Assembly: GCF_003013475.1 (NCBI RefSeq)
Contig: NZ_PXZO01000020.1
Coordinates: 53,904-117,903 of the forward strand
DNA length: 64,000 bases
Origin: Brevibacillus porteri
Lineage (GTDB): Bacteria > Bacillota > Bacilli > Brevibacillales > Brevibacillaceae
Direction: 5' to 3'
Part shown: positions 53,361 to 62,668 of the stretch, piece by piece
Position numbering within the stretch: position 1 is the first letter of the stretch
How the letters are laid out: every line of letters starts with the position of its first letter
Notes under the pieces: model-generated
What the model was told of the DNA's origin: nothing
Databases searched by the model: none
What the model saw: only the letters and a program-made list of their open reading frames with translations
Program-made: the position numbers and the translations under genes

Positions 53361-55982
53361 ATGAGTAAAAAAGAACTGCGGAACAGAGATTGTTCTAAAA
53401 AGATTGCCCAGCGTTATATCGTTAACTTTATCGACGGGGTTAGTGAGAAAGAGCAAGACAAGATTATTAAGCAATTTGGAGGTAAAGTACTAAAAAAATT
53501 CCGTACACCAGCCTTTGATCGTTTCGCTGTAGTTCATATTGATGATGAACAGGTTGAACAACTGCTAGCACACAACCTTGTTGAGAGTATTGACCAAGAC
53601 ACCGAGGCAGAAAGTCCATCTAGTACTGAAGTAGAAACGTGGGCACATGCTACAGCTCAAGCATTTAACTTTTGGAATGCTGGCTACACTGGTGCTGGAG
53701 TAAAGGTGGCAATTATTGACACCGGAGTAACTCCTCACCCGGATCTACCGACGCCTCTTAGTACATGGAACGTGGTAACCGATTCTACTGATGCAACAGA
53801 TGTTAGTCCAGATAATCATGGACATGGTACTTGTAGTGCTGGTGTAATTGCAGCTCGCAATAATGGCTCCTATGTAAAAGGTATTGCTTATGACTCTGAC
53901 ATTCACGTTATTAACTGTTACTACCAAAAAGAAGGAGATACTCAAGATGCTTATACAAATCTTTCCTATACAGCAGAAGCACTCCAATATGCTGCGACTT
54001 TGGATGTTGACGTTGTACTTTGTAATGTACAATTGAGCTCTGGAGGCACTTCTCTACAAGCTGCCTGTGATGCACTAGAGGCCAAAGGTATTCCCATCTT
54101 AGCTGCTGCAGGTAACTATCCAGATAAAAATGGAGATGTTACCAAGGACACAGTAAGATACCCTGGACATTACGATAAGGTCGTTGCTGCTGGAGCTGTC
54201 GAGATATACTCTGACGCTCCATACTTAACCCGAGCAAATTATTCAGGTACTGGACCCTATTTGGATATAGCAAGCTTTACAGGATTGGTGACTACTAGTA
54301 AGTCTGGCGGTTATAATTACCACTATAGTGGAACGTCGTGTGCAACTCCGTTCGCTACTGGTGTAATGGCGTTACTAAAACAGGCATATCCGAATTACAC
54401 TGCAAAACAACTGAGGGATAAATTGTATGAGGGTGCCACTCCTTATGGGACAACGAACGAGTATGGTGTTGGGCTGATTGGCCTTCCGGCATCACTACTA
54501 CCATCAAACACACTAGAATATCCGGTTCTGACAGCATCTACAACGGAAGATTTCTCTGATTCAAACTTTAATTTTAATCTTTCGGGTGATTTTGTAATCG
54601 GAACTGATAGTGGCCGGACAGTATTAAGAACTCCCGCATATTCCAATACAGGAACGGGTATTAGCCGTTTCACTTTCCAGGTGCCAGCAAATGCAGTGAA
54701 TCCTCAGATTAGCATTACACATAGGAGTGATTGCAGAGCGACTGATAATATGCTTGTGACTGTTAATGGAAGGCCTTTAACATATGCGAGCAGAATTAAG
54801 TCCAACTATGAAACTGATACGCTTCCCTTACAACCAAGCGGAAAGTATCTCGTAGAACTTCGGTGGGATAAGTACGAATCCTATTCGCTAGGTTTAAATG
54901 CGGTATTTATTGACAGCATTTCTGTAAACTTTACTACTAGTGGAAGCGGCGGAGGAACTCTAGGAGATTCTTTTACCAACCCAATAGTGGTTTCTGGAAC
55001 AACTGCAAGCGGAACCTTGCAGGATACAAAAGATCTATACTTCAAATACACTGCATCAAGCACAGGAAGTTATAATTTCACAACATCGGCATCGTTTGAT
55101 TCTTACATGCAACTACTCGATAGTTCCCAAAACATCTTGGCACAAGATGACGACAGCGCAGGCAGTTCGCAACCGAAAATCACATATAATCTATCTGCTG
55201 GTCAAGTGGTATATTTGAAAGTCTACGGATATAACCATGGAGCAGGTAAGTATGGACCAATTACGCTAAACATTACAGCTCCATCCGTTGGTTCTGTCCC
55301 GAGTACAGCTAGCGTATCAATAGGTTCACCAAGTACATCTAGCCTGACACTTAATATGTCTGCTACAGGTGCTACAAGTTTTAATGTATACCGTAGCGCA
55401 TCACCGTCTGGGACGTACTCGCTTGTTGCATCTGGTGTAACCTCTCCATACACAAATACAGGGTTATCTTCTAACACAACATACTATTATAAGGTTGCTG
55501 GTGTAAATAGTTATGGAACAGGACCACAATCATCATATGCTACTGGTACAACAAATAGTAGTGGGGGAGTGACACCAATTACTATAGTGGAGGACTTTTC
55601 GGATGGTAGTTTTGATCCGCGATTGAACCTATCACTTGGTGGATGGGAATATGATTCTTCTGTAGGCTCTATTTCAGCAATTGTTGCTGATTCCACTGGC
55701 TCAAAAAGTGTAACACTAAATGTAGATATCCCATCTGGAACTACCTCGAGAACTTTGAAACTTGACCACAAAGGAATGCTTTTTGGAGGTAGTAGTGGCG
55801 TTTATCATACTCAAGTTTTCGTTAATGGAATTTTGAAACACACATTTACTGAATCAGACGTCCAATGGAGAACACAAACAATAAATCTTGGCACGGGTAA
55901 CCAGGCTATCGAAATTCGAGCTTCTTCTACTTCGAGTACTTGGGTTACGGGAATAGATAATATCGTTGTCAGTTGGAGGTAA
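53361..55982 (+). CDS. Large S8 subtilisin-like protease with PPC and FN3 domains
   Basis: 873 aa. An I9-type propeptide (about 15-90: QRYIVNFIDGVSEKEQDKII) precedes a subtilase domain with catalytic Asp in AIIDTGV (about 120), His in HGHGTCSAG (about 155) and Ser in SGTSCATP (about 325). Then come a linker beta-domain (390-525), a PPC domain (530-640), an FN3 domain (645-735) and a C-terminal beta-sandwich (740-873). No signal peptide or membrane segment precedes the propeptide, and an in-frame TAA at about 53335 with GAAGGAGAG before the ATG rules out a longer start. Exported accessory domains without a signal are odd. AT-leaning codon use. Confidence 0.9.
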   Translation: MSKKELRNRDCSKKIAQRYIVNFIDGVSEKEQDKIIKQFGGKVLKKFRTPAFDRFAVVHIDDEQVEQLLAHNLVESIDQDTEAESPSSTEVETWAHATAQAFNFWNAGYTGAGVKVAIIDTGVTPHPDLPTPLSTWNVVTDSTDATDVSPDNHGHGTCSAGVIAARNNGSYVKGIAYDSDIHVINCYYQKEGDTQDAYTNLSYTAEALQYAATLDVDVVLCNVQLSSGGTSLQAACDALEAKGIPILAAAGNYPDKNGDVTKDTVRYPGHYDKVVAAGAVEIYSDAPYLTRANYSGTGPYLDIASFTGLVTTSKSGGYNYHYSGTSCATPFATGVMALLKQAYPNYTAKQLRDKLYEGATPYGTTNEYGVGLIGLPASLLPSNTLEYPVLTASTTEDFSDSNFNFNLSGDFVIGTDSGRTVLRTPAYSNTGTGISRFTFQVPANAVNPQISITHRSDCRATDNMLVTVNGRPLTYASRIKSNYETDTLPLQPSGKYLVELRWDKYESYSLGLNAVFIDSISVNFTTSGSGGGTLGDSFTNPIVVSGTTASGTLQDTKDLYFKYTASSTGSYNFTTSASFDSYMQLLDSSQNILAQDDDSAGSSQPKITYNLSAGQVVYLKVYGYNHGAGKYGPITLNITAPSVGSVPSTASVSIGSPSTSSLTLNMSATGATSFNVYRSASPSGTYSLVASGVTSPYTNTGLSSNTTYYYKVAGVNSYGTGPQSSYATGTTNSSGGVTPITIVEDFSDGSFDPRLNLSLGGWEYDSSVGSISAIVADSTGSKSVTLNVDIPSGTTSRTLKLDHKGMLFGGSSGVYHTQVFVNGILKHTFTESDVQWRTQTINLGTGNQAIEIRASSTSSTWVTGIDNIVVSWR

Positions 55983-56028
55983 ATAAACGATTCTTGAGTT
56001 TTATAAAATATCTAATATCTTTATTTCT

Positions 56029-56055
56029 GAGCCCAATTAATCTTGGGCTCTTTTT
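56029..56055 (+). terminator. Terminator of the S8 protease gene
   Basis: GAGCCCAA pairs with TTGGGCTC around 6 nt, followed by TTTTT. Confidence 0.92.
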
Positions 56056-56091
56056 CTATTTACATAACATAACTATGGTGGTGGTGATGTA

Positions 56092-56304
56092 ATGGCAAGA
56101 GCAAGAGACCTGAACCGAAAGTAGGGCTTTAGAGATAATGAAGCGAAATTTGCCGCTATCGGTTTGATTTCGCACGGAATCGTGGACTGGCTGATTCTCG
56201 TCTCGCCGCTACAGTTTGGCATTTTGAACAGCGAGGAGATGAGCAGGAGCCCGCTGTGCGTCGGGCGCTTTCATCTACAGCGGGTGCTGGGTGAGTCAAC
56301 ATAA
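56092..56304 (+). pseudogene. Decayed reading frame with in-frame amber stop
   Basis: After a GGTGGTGGTG-type site, an ATG at 56092 starts MARARDLNRK, then an amber TAG at 56122-56124, then 59 more codons open in the same frame (GFRDNEAKFAAIGLISHGIV and on) to TAA at 56302-56304. The first ten residues resemble the start of phage small terminase subunits (MARxRxPNR), but the rest does not continue that family as far as I can tell. Probably a remnant of a deleted or mobile gene; composition is GC-richer than the protease gene before it. Confidence 0.45.
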
Positions 56305-56308
56305 AGAG

Positions 56309-56352
56309 AAACCTCCTATCATCAGAGCAGCCTAATGAACAGGAGGTTTTTT
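56309..56352. terminator. Bidirectional terminator before iclR end
   Basis: AAACCTCCT pairs with AGGAGGTTT, 23-nt loop, with TTTTTT on the plus strand and TTTCTCTTT on the minus strand. It lies 20 bp past the IclR gene stop. Confidence 0.75.
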
Positions 56353-56372
56353 CATGGCTTCTTAAACTGATT

Positions 56373-57134
56373 TCAAGACATTCGATACCCTAGCTGTGCC
56401 GACATCGCACGTACCGTCGCGAGCGTTTCTTGTAAAATCTCGTCTTTTTTCGGCATCACGCGGTCAGAGGGACCGATGACACTGACGGATGCAGTTATGT
56501 GTCCAGTCGAATCAAAAATCGGGGCAGCGATTCCGGTCACGCCTGTGTTACGTCGATTCGAGCTGATTTCATAACCTCTCTCGCGGATCGTCACCAAGTC
56601 CTCTTTGATTTGCTCGACCGACGTGTACGAATGAGGCGTGTAGCTTTTCAGGGGATGTTCCTGCAATATCTCGTCCTGAAACTCCTCCGGCTGATAGGCG
56701 AGCAAAACCCTGGCGGCGGAGGTAGAGTAAAGGGGAAAACGCCGGAAGGATTCTACGGTAAACCGAACAGGGTGAAGTGAATCCTCTTTGGCTACATAAA
56801 TCGCGTCCTTGGAATCTTGTACACATAAGACCGCCAATTCGTTTGTCCGTGAGACAAGCTGGTCTAAGAACGGTTTGGAAAAATCAACGATATCGTGATT
56901 CGTGAGCACCTTAGTGCCCAGCTCCAAAAGCGTGTAGCCAAGCGTATACTGCTTGGTTTTTTCATTTTGGCGGATAAAGCCTTCAGACTCCAGCGTGGAC
57001 AGGAGCTTGTGAACGGCTCCCTTGGACAGCTGGAGCTTTTTGCTGAGCTCCGTTACCCCGAGTTCCTTTGGCGAATCGAGAAATATTTTTAACAGCCGAC
57101 AGCCATTTCGAACAGAAGACAATACTTGGTCCAT
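56373..57134 (-). CDS. IclR-family transcriptional regulator
   Basis: 253 aa. N-terminal winged helix (GVTELSKKLQLSKGAVHKLLSTLESEGFI, about residues 25-55) and a GAF-like IclR effector domain (75-253), including SNRRNTGVTGIAAPIFD. AAAGGAGAC precedes the ATG. It is divergent from the ABC transporter operon, with a 201-bp gap that carries two tandem palindromes over the transporter's predicted start, so it very likely represses that operon and responds to the transported compound or a breakdown product. Confidence 0.93.
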   Translation of the reverse strand: MDQVLSSVRNGCRLLKIFLDSPKELGVTELSKKLQLSKGAVHKLLSTLESEGFIRQNEKTKQYTLGYTLLELGTKVLTNHDIVDFSKPFLDQLVSRTNELAVLCVQDSKDAIYVAKEDSLHPVRFTVESFRRFPLYSTSAARVLLAYQPEEFQDEILQEHPLKSYTPHSYTSVEQIKEDLVTIRERGYEISSNRRNTGVTGIAAPIFDSTGHITASVSVIGPSDRVMPKKDEILQETLATVRAMSAQLGYRMS

Positions 57135-57232
57135 ACAAACGTCTCCTTTGCTTACATTAGCCTTATTTTACGTGTAAGAAACAATGCTGACAATCTCGCA
57201 ATTCGGGCAATGATGATGCTATTACGACTACC

Positions 57233-57308
57233 TTGAATAGTCTGTATCTTTATGCTAGTATAACATTATCGTTCTCTAATAGGAAACGATGTTCTCTATT
57301 CGTGAACA
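57233..57308 (+). promoter_or_regulatory. Promoter and two tandem IclR-type operators
   Basis: Promoter TTGAAT (57233-57238), 17-nt spacer, TAGTAT (57256-57261). Two 19-bp palindromes follow: CGTTCTCTAATAGGAAACG (57270-57288) and TGTTCTCTATTCGTGAACA (57290-57308), separated by 1 bp (20 bp centre to centre, two helical turns). They share GTTCTCTA and begin at the expected transcription start, so binding should block transcription. Confidence 0.72.
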
Positions 57309-57335
57309 AAACAGACAATCGGGGGTCGAACTTAC

Positions 57336-58454
57336 ATGAAGAAAAAGGCATTATCCGTCTTGTCCATTTTCGCTTTGACTGGTTCCTTGCTGGCTGGATG
57401 TGGCTCATCCGCACCACAAACATCTGCTCCTGCACCGGCTGCTGGCAACAAAAGCGGCACCGAAGCACAAGCTCAGCTGGAAGACACTCTGGTAGTAGCA
57501 GGAAACGGCGCAACCGTTGAAAAGATGATGAAGGATGAAGTCTTCAAGAAGTTTAACGAGAAATATCCGAATGTAAAGCTGACCTATGTTTCCGGGGTTT
57601 CTACGGACATCGTAGCGAAGGTTAAGGCACAAAAAAATGCTCCGCAAATCGACTTGACCATCGTTGAGGGCGGCGAGCAAGAGAAGGGTCGCCAAGAGGG
57701 CTTGTGGGAAACCGTATCCGCAACAGATATTCCGAACATGAAAAACGTACCGGAAGATTTGCATGTGACGGAGGATAGCGGTGTAGTCGTAAACTTTACG
57801 CCGATGGGGATTTCCTACAATGCGGACCTGGTAAAAGAAAAAGGCTTGCCTGTACCGAAGTCATGGAATGATCTGGCGAAGCCTGAAGTGAAAGGCTACA
57901 TCACGATGACAGACGTAGCGAGCAACTTCGGACGCTCTGCGATGATCATGCTGGCGTACGCAAATGGCGGGTCCGAGAAAAATATGGAACAGGGCTTCAA
58001 ACAAATGGAAACGATTGCAGGATACATGCCGACCTTTGCAAAGAGCGCAGCACAGCTTCAGCAAAATCTGCAAAACAAGAGCGCAGCGTACACCACTTGG
58101 ACAATGGCGCGTAGCTTGACACAAAAAGAAGCAGGCGTACCATTGGAGTTCGTTTTCCCTGAAGAGGGCGGAAACATCGTACCGAACGTAGCTACGCTGG
58201 TAAAAGGTTCGAAGAGTCCAAAAGCCGCTAAAGCATTCGTCGATTTCCTTTTGACAGATGAAATTCAAACGATGTACGCAACGAAGCTGTACTACAATCC
58301 GGCAACATCCGTGAAGCTGCCAGACGATGTAGCGAAAACATTGGAATTCGATCGTACAAAGGTAGTCGATTTCGACTATAGCGTAGTGAGCAAGGAAACA
58401 TCTGCTTGGTTGGATCGCTTTAACAAAGAAATCGCACCTAAAACAGGAAAGTAG
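57336..58454 (+). CDS. ABC transporter substrate-binding lipoprotein (PotD-like)
   Basis: 372 aa. Signal peptide with lipobox LAGC, short Pro/Ala tether, then a type 2 periplasmic-binding fold of the spermidine/putrescine/iron group (KMMKDEVFKKFNEKYPNVKLTY; PKSWNDLAKPEVKGYITMTD; DFLLTDEIQTMYA). The ligand is unknown; the M20 peptidase downstream hints at an acylated or peptide-like compound. ATG follows GGGGGTCGAAC. First gene of a five-gene operon. Confidence 0.9.
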   Translation: MKKKALSVLSIFALTGSLLAGCGSSAPQTSAPAPAAGNKSGTEAQAQLEDTLVVAGNGATVEKMMKDEVFKKFNEKYPNVKLTYVSGVSTDIVAKVKAQKNAPQIDLTIVEGGEQEKGRQEGLWETVSATDIPNMKNVPEDLHVTEDSGVVVNFTPMGISYNADLVKEKGLPVPKSWNDLAKPEVKGYITMTDVASNFGRSAMIMLAYANGGSEKNMEQGFKQMETIAGYMPTFAKSAAQLQQNLQNKSAAYTTWTMARSLTQKEAGVPLEFVFPEEGGNIVPNVATLVKGSKSPKAAKAFVDFLLTDEIQTMYATKLYYNPATSVKLPDDVAKTLEFDRTKVVDFDYSVVSKETSAWLDRFNKEIAPKTGK

Positions 58455-58462
58455 GTATTCAC

Positions 58463-59557
58463 GTGACCAAGGTGATTGACGTTGAACTGCGCGGCATCAT
58501 GAAAAAATTTCAAAGCAATGTCGTGGTTCAAAACTTCAACCTGCAGGTGGAGCAAGGCGAATTCATCTCGTTTCTCGGCCCATCTGGTTGCGGTAAGACC
58601 ACGACCTTGAATATGATTGCTGGTTTTTTGGACCCGGATGGCGGAGACCTCTTGATCAAGGGGCAGCGAATGAATGGCGTGCCTCCGTACAAAAGGGAAC
58701 TGGGAATGGTGTTTCAGACGTACTCGCTGTTCCCGCATATGACTGTGGCAGAAAACATCGCCTACGGCTTGAAATTACGCAAAGTGAGCAAGCAAGAAAT
58801 GCAAGAGCGTGTGAATCGTGTACTTGGCCTGGTCAAGCTGCCAAACGTAGCAGACCGCTACCCGAAACAGCTCTCTGGCGGACAACGTCAGCGGATTGCG
58901 ATTGCACGGGCGCTTGTTATTGAGCCGTCGCTCCTGCTTTTGGATGAGCCGCTCAGTAACTTGGATGCCAAACTTCGGGAAGAGCTGCGCGATGAGTTAA
59001 AGCGCTTACATCACGAAATCGGCGTTACGACTATTTTCGTCACACATGACCAAGAAGAGGCGCTCGCGCTCTCTGATCGCATCGTGGTTATGAATCACGG
59101 ATTCGTGGAGCAAATCGGTACACCGCTGGAGATTTACAATCAGCCCGCATCTGAATTCGTACATACCTTCATCGGTAAGACGAACCGTTTGGAAGGGGAA
59201 GTCATCGGAATTGACGGGGATGTACTTACGCTGCGGACGACTGGTGGAATGCTCGTGAAGGCGGCAAAGCAACAGCGAACAGTGGCACTCCATGAAAAAG
59301 TGATCATTTTTATCCGACCAGAGAAAATCAAGCTGACTGATACAGCGGTCAGTGAGGAAGCGAATCGGGTAAAAGGACATTTGCAGCTTGCCTCCTTCCT
59401 GGGTTCGTACACAGAATGTGAGGTCAAGGTCGGGGAGCATACGCTTTCGGTAAAAGTCCAAATGACCGATAGTTCGGTGGACCGCCAAGAAGGTCAAACG
59501 GTTTACTGTCAATGGAACGCGGACGACGTACTGGTCATGCCCGCAGGAAGGGGATGA
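58463..59557 (+). CDS. ABC transporter ATPase (PotA-like)
   Basis: 364 aa. Walker A GPSGCGKTT, signature LSGGQRQRIAIARAL, Walker B LLLDEPLSNLDAKLRE, switch His in VTHDQEEAL, and a C-terminal TOBE domain (about 280-360). This is the CUT1/PotA class with a regulatory C-terminus. The GTG start at 58463 is 8 bp after the binding-protein stop; no strong site is seen, so coupling is likely. Confidence 0.93.
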   Translation: MTKVIDVELRGIMKKFQSNVVVQNFNLQVEQGEFISFLGPSGCGKTTTLNMIAGFLDPDGGDLLIKGQRMNGVPPYKRELGMVFQTYSLFPHMTVAENIAYGLKLRKVSKQEMQERVNRVLGLVKLPNVADRYPKQLSGGQRQRIAIARALVIEPSLLLLDEPLSNLDAKLREELRDELKRLHHEIGVTTIFVTHDQEEALALSDRIVVMNHGFVEQIGTPLEIYNQPASEFVHTFIGKTNRLEGEVIGIDGDVLTLRTTGGMLVKAAKQQRTVALHEKVIIFIRPEKIKLTDTAVSEEANRVKGHLQLASFLGSYTECEVKVGEHTLSVKVQMTDSSVDRQEGQTVYCQWNADDVLVMPAGRG

Positions 59558-59560
59558 CGG

Positions 59561-60403
59561 ATGAGCAAGCGTCTCTCGGTTACATTGTTGACAGCACCTG
59601 CGATGATTTTGCTGCTTGGCGTATTTATCCTTCCGATGCTGATGATGCTTTTGCTCAGCTTTCAGGATGAGAATCAGGCGTTCTCTTTTCACAATTATTC
59701 ATTATTTGTACAAGATCCGTACTACTTGGAGATTCTTTGGCGGACAATTCGCGTGAGTCTCTGGACGGTACTGGCGTGCCTCTTGCTTGGATTTCCTGTA
59801 GCGATGTACATGGCGCAGGCCACAGGGAAAATGCGTGGAATCGTCACGATGCTGATCCTAGCCCCTCACCTCATCAGTGTTGTTATTCGCAACTTCGGTT
59901 GGGTAGTGGTATTGGGGGAAAAAGGGTGGATCAATGAAACATTGATGAGTCTGGGGTTGATCGATCAACCATTGCGGCTGTTGTACAACGAGCTGGGTAT
60001 TGTGATCGGTCTGACGGATTCCTTTATTGCCTACATGGTTCTGGCGATTGCAACCAGCTTGTATGCCATCGATTCGTCCTTGAATAAGGCGGCATCGATT
60101 TTGGGGGCTTCCCGCGCACGTACGTTTTTCAGTGTGACATTACCCTTGTGCTTGCCGGGGATGATTGCTGGTACGACACTGGTGTTCAGCTTGTCGATGA
60201 GTGCTTTTGTAACACCTGCCTTGATGGGTGGAACGTCCGTGAAGGTCATGCCTGTCATCGCCTATGAGCAAATCATGGCGACACTGAACTGGCCTTTGGG
60301 TGCGGCACTTGCCTTCCTGCTTCTGGGTAGCACGATTCTATTGGTGACTTTGTATACGAAGCTGATTGAAACCAAGCGGTATAAAGAGGTGTTTGCGTCA
60401 TGA
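59561..60403 (+). CDS. ABC transporter permease (PotB-like)
   Basis: 280 aa, six membrane segments. The EAA loop reads AASILGASRARTFFSVTLPLCLPG, typical of the spermidine/putrescine permease family. AAGGGGATGACGG precedes the ATG; its stop overlaps the next gene by 4 bp (ATGA). Confidence 0.93.
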   Translation: MSKRLSVTLLTAPAMILLLGVFILPMLMMLLLSFQDENQAFSFHNYSLFVQDPYYLEILWRTIRVSLWTVLACLLLGFPVAMYMAQATGKMRGIVTMLILAPHLISVVIRNFGWVVVLGEKGWINETLMSLGLIDQPLRLLYNELGIVIGLTDSFIAYMVLAIATSLYAIDSSLNKAASILGASRARTFFSVTLPLCLPGMIAGTTLVFSLSMSAFVTPALMGGTSVKVMPVIAYEQIMATLNWPLGAALAFLLLGSTILLVTLYTKLIETKRYKEVFAS

Positions 60404-61200
60404 AAAAAATAAACGTACTCGGACTCATCACATTCTTTGTGCTTGTTTTGGTTAATCTGCCGTTTCTGGTCATCATCCCGAGCTCCTTTACCGCAGCAGG
60501 ATATCTCGGATTTCCGCCGGAAGGGTTTTCGTGGCAGTGGTATGAAATGATTTTGGATCGACCGGAGTTCATCGATTCGCTGTGGTTCAGTCTTAAGCTA
60601 GCTACGGTAACAGCAATTTTGGCGACTCTCATAGGGACATTGGCTGCATTCGCGCTGTCCAAATACAAGTTTCGTGGGAGCGGCATCATCAACGCTCTGA
60701 TGCTTTCACCGCTTACTGTTCCTTCGCTCATTATCGGGATTTCCGCGCTGCTGTTTTTCACACGAATTGGTATCGCGGGGACGTTTACGGGGCTTTTGCT
60801 GGCGCACATGCTGATCTCGATTCCGTATGTCGTAAGGCTGGTGCTCACAGGGCTTAGCTCGTTCGATTATACGTTGGAAAAAGCGGGATACATGCTGGGG
60901 GCCCATCCGTTTCGGGTGTTCTGGGATATTACGTTGCCACTGTTGCGTCCGGCCATCGTGTCGGGGATGATCTTTTCGTTCTTGACGTCGTTTGACAATG
61001 TGACGGTTTCCTTATTCTTGGTGGCACCGGATACGACGACGCTGCCACTCGCGATTTTCACCTATATGCAGGAAACACTTGACCCGTTGGTGGCTTCGAT
61101 CTCCTCGGTGGTCATCCTGTTGAGTCTGGTGTTCATCGTCTTGTTGGAAAAAGTGTACGGACTAGAGCGCCTGTTCGGACTCAATTCACAATCTCACTAA
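60400..61200 (+). CDS. ABC transporter permease (PotC-like)
   Basis: 266 aa, six membrane segments, with EAA loop KAGYMLGAHPFRVFWDITLPLLRP. It pairs with the previous permease to form the channel. Start ATG at 60400 within the preceding gene's end; AAAGAGG lies upstream. Confidence 0.93.
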   Translation: MKKINVLGLITFFVLVLVNLPFLVIIPSSFTAAGYLGFPPEGFSWQWYEMILDRPEFIDSLWFSLKLATVTAILATLIGTLAAFALSKYKFRGSGIINALMLSPLTVPSLIIGISALLFFTRIGIAGTFTGLLLAHMLISIPYVVRLVLTGLSSFDYTLEKAGYMLGAHPFRVFWDITLPLLRPAIVSGMIFSFLTSFDNVTVSLFLVAPDTTTLPLAIFTYMQETLDPLVASISSVVILLSLVFIVLLEKVYGLERLFGLNSQSH

Positions 61201-61212
61201 GGAAGAGGCACT

Positions 61213-62349
61213 ATGTCAATCCACACTTATGTACAAGAGAATATGTCCCACTATCTACAGCTACTCGAAGAGGCCGTCAACATGGACTCGCCTTCTCGTG
61301 ACAAACAGCTGGGCGACCGCATGGCGGGCTGGTTCGCTTTGCAGTTTCAACGGCTGACAGGGGGAGTAGCAGAGCTGATCCCGAATAAGACGTATGGCGA
61401 TCAGGTGCGTTGTACGCTGGGCAACGGAGAAAAGCAAATCCTCATCATTGGCCATTACGATACCGTATGGCTAGAAGGAGAGGCAGCTCGCCGACCATTT
61501 GCGATCCGGGATGAGAAAGCGTACGGGCCGGGCGTATACGATATGAAAGCGGGCGTTTTGCAAGCCATGTTTGCGATGCGGGCATTGGTAAAGCTGGATC
61601 GCCTGCCTGCAGATAAAAAAATCGTGCTCCTATTAAACAGTGACGAGGAGATCGGCAGCCCGACTTCTCGACGACTTGTAGAAGAAGAAGCCGCGCGTTC
61701 GGTGGCGAGCTTTGTGTTGGAGCCACCAACCGAACCGAGCGGCGCACTCAAAACATGGCGGAAGGGAAGCGCCCATTTTACCGTGGCAGTCAGCGGCATT
61801 TCCTCACACGCTGGCGTCGATCATCAAAAAGGTGTCTCTGCTATTGAAGAGCTGGCGAGACAGGTGCAATTTCTGCATGCCCTGACCGATTACGAAAAAG
61901 GAACTACGGTCAATGTGGGCGTCATCAAGGGCGGGATTGGCTCCAATGTTGTAGCCGACTCGGCAGAAGCAGAAGTAGACGTGAGATTTATCTCGATGCA
62001 AGAGGCATTACGTATTGAGAAGGTAATGAGTGAACTCACGCCAGTGCTCGCGGGAACAAACATCAGCGTAAAGGGAGGCATTCGCCGACCGCCAATGGAG
62101 CGTACCGAAGAGACAGGCAAATTATTTTCCCTTGCACAATCGATTAGCATCAATGAACTAGGGATGGCTTTGGAAGAGTCGGGTACGGGTGGAGTCAGCG
62201 ATGGCAATTTCGCTGCTGCTTGCGGAGTCCCGACACTGGATGGACTTGGTGTAAAGGGTGGCTACGCCCACTCGCCGGATGAATGGATCGAACTGGGAGA
62301 AATATCGACGCGCGCTACCTTGTTGGCGCGGTTGATAGAGGAAGTATAG
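61213..62349 (+). CDS. M20 zinc peptidase (carboxypeptidase G2-like)
   Basis: 378 aa, cytoplasmic. Metal ligands His and Asp in IIGHYDTVW and GPGVYDMKAG, catalytic Glu in NSDEEIGSPTS, Glu in SFVLEPPTEP and His near the end in GYAHSPDEWIELG are all intact; a dimerisation domain lies at about 180-290. Such enzymes split C-terminal Glu or N-acyl bonds. Being last in the ABC operon (12 bp after the permease; AAGGAAGAGG before the ATG), it probably hydrolyses the imported compound. Confidence 0.92.
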   Translation: MSIHTYVQENMSHYLQLLEEAVNMDSPSRDKQLGDRMAGWFALQFQRLTGGVAELIPNKTYGDQVRCTLGNGEKQILIIGHYDTVWLEGEAARRPFAIRDEKAYGPGVYDMKAGVLQAMFAMRALVKLDRLPADKKIVLLLNSDEEIGSPTSRRLVEEEAARSVASFVLEPPTEPSGALKTWRKGSAHFTVAVSGISSHAGVDHQKGVSAIEELARQVQFLHALTDYEKGTTVNVGVIKGGIGSNVVADSAEAEVDVRFISMQEALRIEKVMSELTPVLAGTNISVKGGIRRPPMERTEETGKLFSLAQSISINELGMALEESGTGGVSDGNFAAACGVPTLDGLGVKGGYAHSPDEWIELGEISTRATLLARLIEEV

Positions 62350-62361
62350 AGAGAAAAGAGA

Positions 62362-62411
62362 AAAGGCACCTGCCCTGATGCGTGTGAAGTTGCATCTGGG
62401 AGGTGCTTTTT
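62362..62411 (+). terminator. Terminator of the ABC/M20 operon
   Basis: AAGGCACCTGCCC pairs with GGGAGGTGCTTTTT (one mismatch) around an internal hairpin; five T follow. Confidence 0.85.
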
Positions 62412-62424
62412 GTATATAGATTAG

Positions 62425-62574
62425 ATATCAGACATAGTAGAGCAACTGAAAAAAATAGGAACAGCCCCATTAAAAGAGATGGCAAAGGAACTACTTGTAG
62501 ATCTTTGCAAGATGTTATCAAGTGCTAAGAAATTAAATGAGCCTGTCTGGATTGCAGATGAATGTTTCATATAG
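62425..62574 (+). pseudogene. Short gene fragment, AT-rich
   Basis: A 49-codon frame opens after a stop (no start codon before an internal ATG at 62479) and ends at TAG 62572-62574. The product (ISDIVEQLKKIGTAPLKEMA ... NEPVWIADECFI) looks like genuine protein sequence, predicted helical, but is too short to name. It probably is the 3' remnant of a lost gene. The 612-bp gap between 62349 and 62962 otherwise holds the terminator and the broken frame at 62669-62846. Confidence 0.4.
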
Positions 62575-62668
62575 CTCTGAAAATCGAGATTGTATCAAAT
62601 AACTGCTTACTCCCACTACGAACGAAAAAAGTAGAAGTAAGCTTCTTTATGTATTGAGAGGTGGCTAT

